Below, piece by piece: positions 4,961-6,417 of a DNA stretch of 6,417 nucleotides. The position numbers and the translations under genes were made by a program. Numbering within the stretch: the stretch's first letter is position 1; the number at the start of each line of letters is the position of its first letter. Below the pieces are notes generated by a model. The model did not search any database, was not told where the DNA came from, and worked only from the letters and a program-made list of their open reading frames with translations. This stretch comes from Gemmatimonadota bacterium. Its GTDB lineage: Bacteria > Gemmatimonadota > Gemmatimonadetes > Longimicrobiales > Gaopeijiaceae. The DNA lies in contig SKVI01000141.1 of NCBI GenBank assembly GCA_007129525.1, positions 1 to 6,417 on the forward strand, written 5' to 3'.

Positions 4961-6417
4961 CTACACGGTCGAGTCCGGCCCCGTGATGGGTGCCTCCCTA
5001 TGCCCGGACCGGGCCGCCTGATAGCCCACACCGGCCGCCGCCGCCCCTCCAGCCGCAGCGGCCGGGGCCGCCTCCCCGGTGCCGAACCCGGCAACCTGGA
5101 GCGCCTGCCTCCGCACCGCATTGATCCAGATCCCCATGTCGTCGAGCCAGGCGTACAGGGTCGGTGTCAGCGCCAGCGTCAGGAGCGTGGAGGTGGTGAG
5201 TCCTCCGATGACCGCCTGCCCGATGGGAGCGAACATGACCCCCATCCCTTCGGTGGCCCAGAACGCCATGGGAACCAGCCCCATGAGGGTGGTGAGACTG
5301 GTCATGAGGATCGGCCGGAGCCGTGCGGTGCAGCCGGTGAGGAGGGCGTTTCGGCGGTCCATGCCTCGGTCCCTGAGCTGGTTCACCAGGTCGATCATCA
5401 CGATGGAGTTGTTCACCACGATCCCCACTGTGATGAGGATCCCCAGAAACGACAGGATCGAGAAGGTGGAGCCCGTGAGAAGGAAGATGAGTCCCAGTCC
5501 CGGCACCGCAAAGAAAATGGAAAAGTAGATGATGAGGGGGAGCACGAGCGACTCGAAGAGCGCCGCCAGGACCAGGTAGATGAGGACGAGCGCCAGGAGC
5601 GCCGCGATGAGCATGTCTCCGAACTGCTCCTGCTCCTCGGCCCAGCCCCGTCCCAGGTCCCACGAGTACCCCACCGGGAGCTCGAAGCCGGCCATGGCGG
5701 CCTGGACGTCCTCGATGACCTCGTCCCGGTTGTGCCCGGTGGATACCTCCGCAGAGACCGACACCGCCGTCTGCCGATTCTCCCGCTGGATGTCCTGTGG
5801 GCCACCCACCACCATGATGTCGGCCACCGTCCCCAGAGGCACGCTGTTTCCGTCCACCGTTCCCACCGCCAGGTTGCCCATCTGGGAGATGGAGAGCCGG
5901 TCCTCGTCCCGGAGCTGTAGAAGAACGTCCACCTCCCGTTCCCCGGAGCGGAAGCGGGTGGCCACCGAGCCGCGGAGAGCACCGGAAACGGCCTGGGCCA
6001 CCTCCTGCGATGTCAGCCCCTGACGCTCGGCAGCGCGGCGATCGACCCGGACCCGCACCTCCTCGTTCCCCGACTCCAATGCGTTGTCGATGTTGTTGAT
6101 CCCCTGGACGTTGGACTCCAGGTGCAGCTCTACCGCCTCGGCCAGCCGAGCCAGCTCCGTGGTACTCTCTCCCACCAACCGGACCTGAACGCCCGACATG
6201 CGTCCGAAGCCTCGCCGCTGCCGCCACTCCACGCCGGGGATCACCGGCAGCATCTCCTCGATCTCTTCGGTGATCTGAGCCGTGGACTTGCTCCCCCCCT
6301 CGGAGAAGGGCTTGAGGGTCATGAAGATGCTGGCGAAGTTCGAGCCGGAGAAGGAGGAGACGTTCTCGATCTCCAGCTCCTCAGCCCGCTCCAGAAGAAG
6401 CTCCTCGGCCTCGGCGA
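4961..6417 (-). CDS. RND-family efflux permease, C-terminal part (N-terminus beyond window edge)
   Basis: The frame is open from the right edge (first full codon ends at 6413) to TAG at 4961, giving 484 residues. This is the C-terminal half of an inner-membrane RND pump, usually about 1000-1100 residues, which exports substrates by proton antiport with an adaptor and an outer-membrane channel. The visible part begins in the periplasmic porter/docking region (IFMTLKPFSEGGSKST near residues 30-45; VRVDRRAAERQGLTSQEVAQ about 122-141; VPLGTVADI about 192-200). Five membrane helices follow, the equivalents of TM8-TM12, at about 267-286, 291-314, 317-343, 366-387 and 395-423. GILITVGIVVNNSIVMIDLV (TM10) and ARLRPILMTSLTTLMGLVPM (TM11) are hallmark RND segments. 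The proton-relay aspartates of TM4 lie outside the window. The protein ends in a cytoplasmic tail of about 60 residues with an Ala/Gly/Pro-rich stretch. The substrate cannot be told; the segments resemble hydrophobe/amphiphile-type rather than clearly metal-type pumps. Adaptor and channel genes, if linked, lie to the right. Confidence 0.95.
   Translation of the reverse strand, partial: AEAEELLLERAEELEIENVSSFSGSNFASIFMTLKPFSEGGSKSTAQITEEIEEMLPVIPGVEWRQRRGFGRMSGVQVRLVGESTTELARLAEAVELHLESNVQGINNIDNALESGNEEVRVRVDRRAAERQGLTSQEVAQAVSGALRGSVATRFRSGEREVDVLLQLRDEDRLSISQMGNLAVGTVDGNSVPLGTVADIMVVGGPQDIQRENRQTAVSVSAEVSTGHNRDEVIEDVQAAMAGFELPVGYSWDLGRGWAEEQEQFGDMLIAALLALVLIYLVLAALFESLVLPLIIYFSIFFAVPGLGLIFLLTGSTFSILSFLGILITVGIVVNNSIVMIDLVNQLRDRGMDRRNALLTGCTARLRPILMTSLTTLMGLVPMAFWATEGMGVMFAPIGQAVIGGLTTSTLLTLALTPTLYAWLDDMGIWINAVRRQALQVAGFGTGEAAPAAAAGGAAAAGVGYQAARSGHREAPITGPDSTV

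Noticed and set aside
3389..5920. An 843-residue open frame on the plus strand spanning comM and the RND gene
   Set aside because: It is antisense to two clear protein families. Its translation is low-complexity (rich in His, Arg, Gly, Pro, Asp and Glu) with no domain, as expected from the mirrored codon bias of GC-rich genes.

Overview
The window is GC-rich DNA with dense one-sided coding: every supported gene lies on the minus strand. A YncE-type propeller lipoprotein sits beside a TonB-dependent receptor that carries an N-terminal carboxypeptidase-regulatory-like domain. Together with the RND pump this points to a Gram-negative (diderm) bacterium. The sequence style recalls Gemmatimonadota or a related high-GC phylum, but that lineage call is an inference from style; no rRNA or marker gene is present.

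In transcription order (high to low coordinates) the layout is as follows. (1) The C-terminal half of an RND-family efflux permease enters from the right edge and ends at 4961. (2) After about 100 bases comes comM/yifB, a complete Mg-chelatase-like AAA+ ATPase (4861-3326) with a strong Shine-Dalgarno that fixes its start. (3) A noncoding stretch of about 340 bases (3325-2987) holds a candidate sigma70-type promoter and a clear cobalamin (vitamin B12) riboswitch. (4) The riboswitch leads directly into a TonB-dependent outer-membrane receptor, best read as BtuB (2986-743). (5) After a short gap comes the N-terminal part of a lipoprotein with YncE-like beta-propeller repeats (669 to the left edge).

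The last three items form a coherent vitamin B12 uptake unit. The riboswitch senses cobalamin and should shut off the leader transcript when the vitamin is plentiful. BtuB would carry cobalamin through the outer membrane. The lipoprotein occupies the position, and shows the fold signature, of the surface cobalamin-capturing BtuG lipoproteins known from Bacteroides. The reading frame of the receptor stays open into the riboswitch, so a naive gene call places its start inside the aptamer. A GTG at 2986, with its Shine-Dalgarno in the loop of a small hairpin just after the aptamer, is the better start and suggests control of translation initiation.

The RND and comM genes look like ordinary housekeeping or accessory genes with no visible functional link to the B12 unit. 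I see no mobile element, CRISPR array, tRNA or rRNA.
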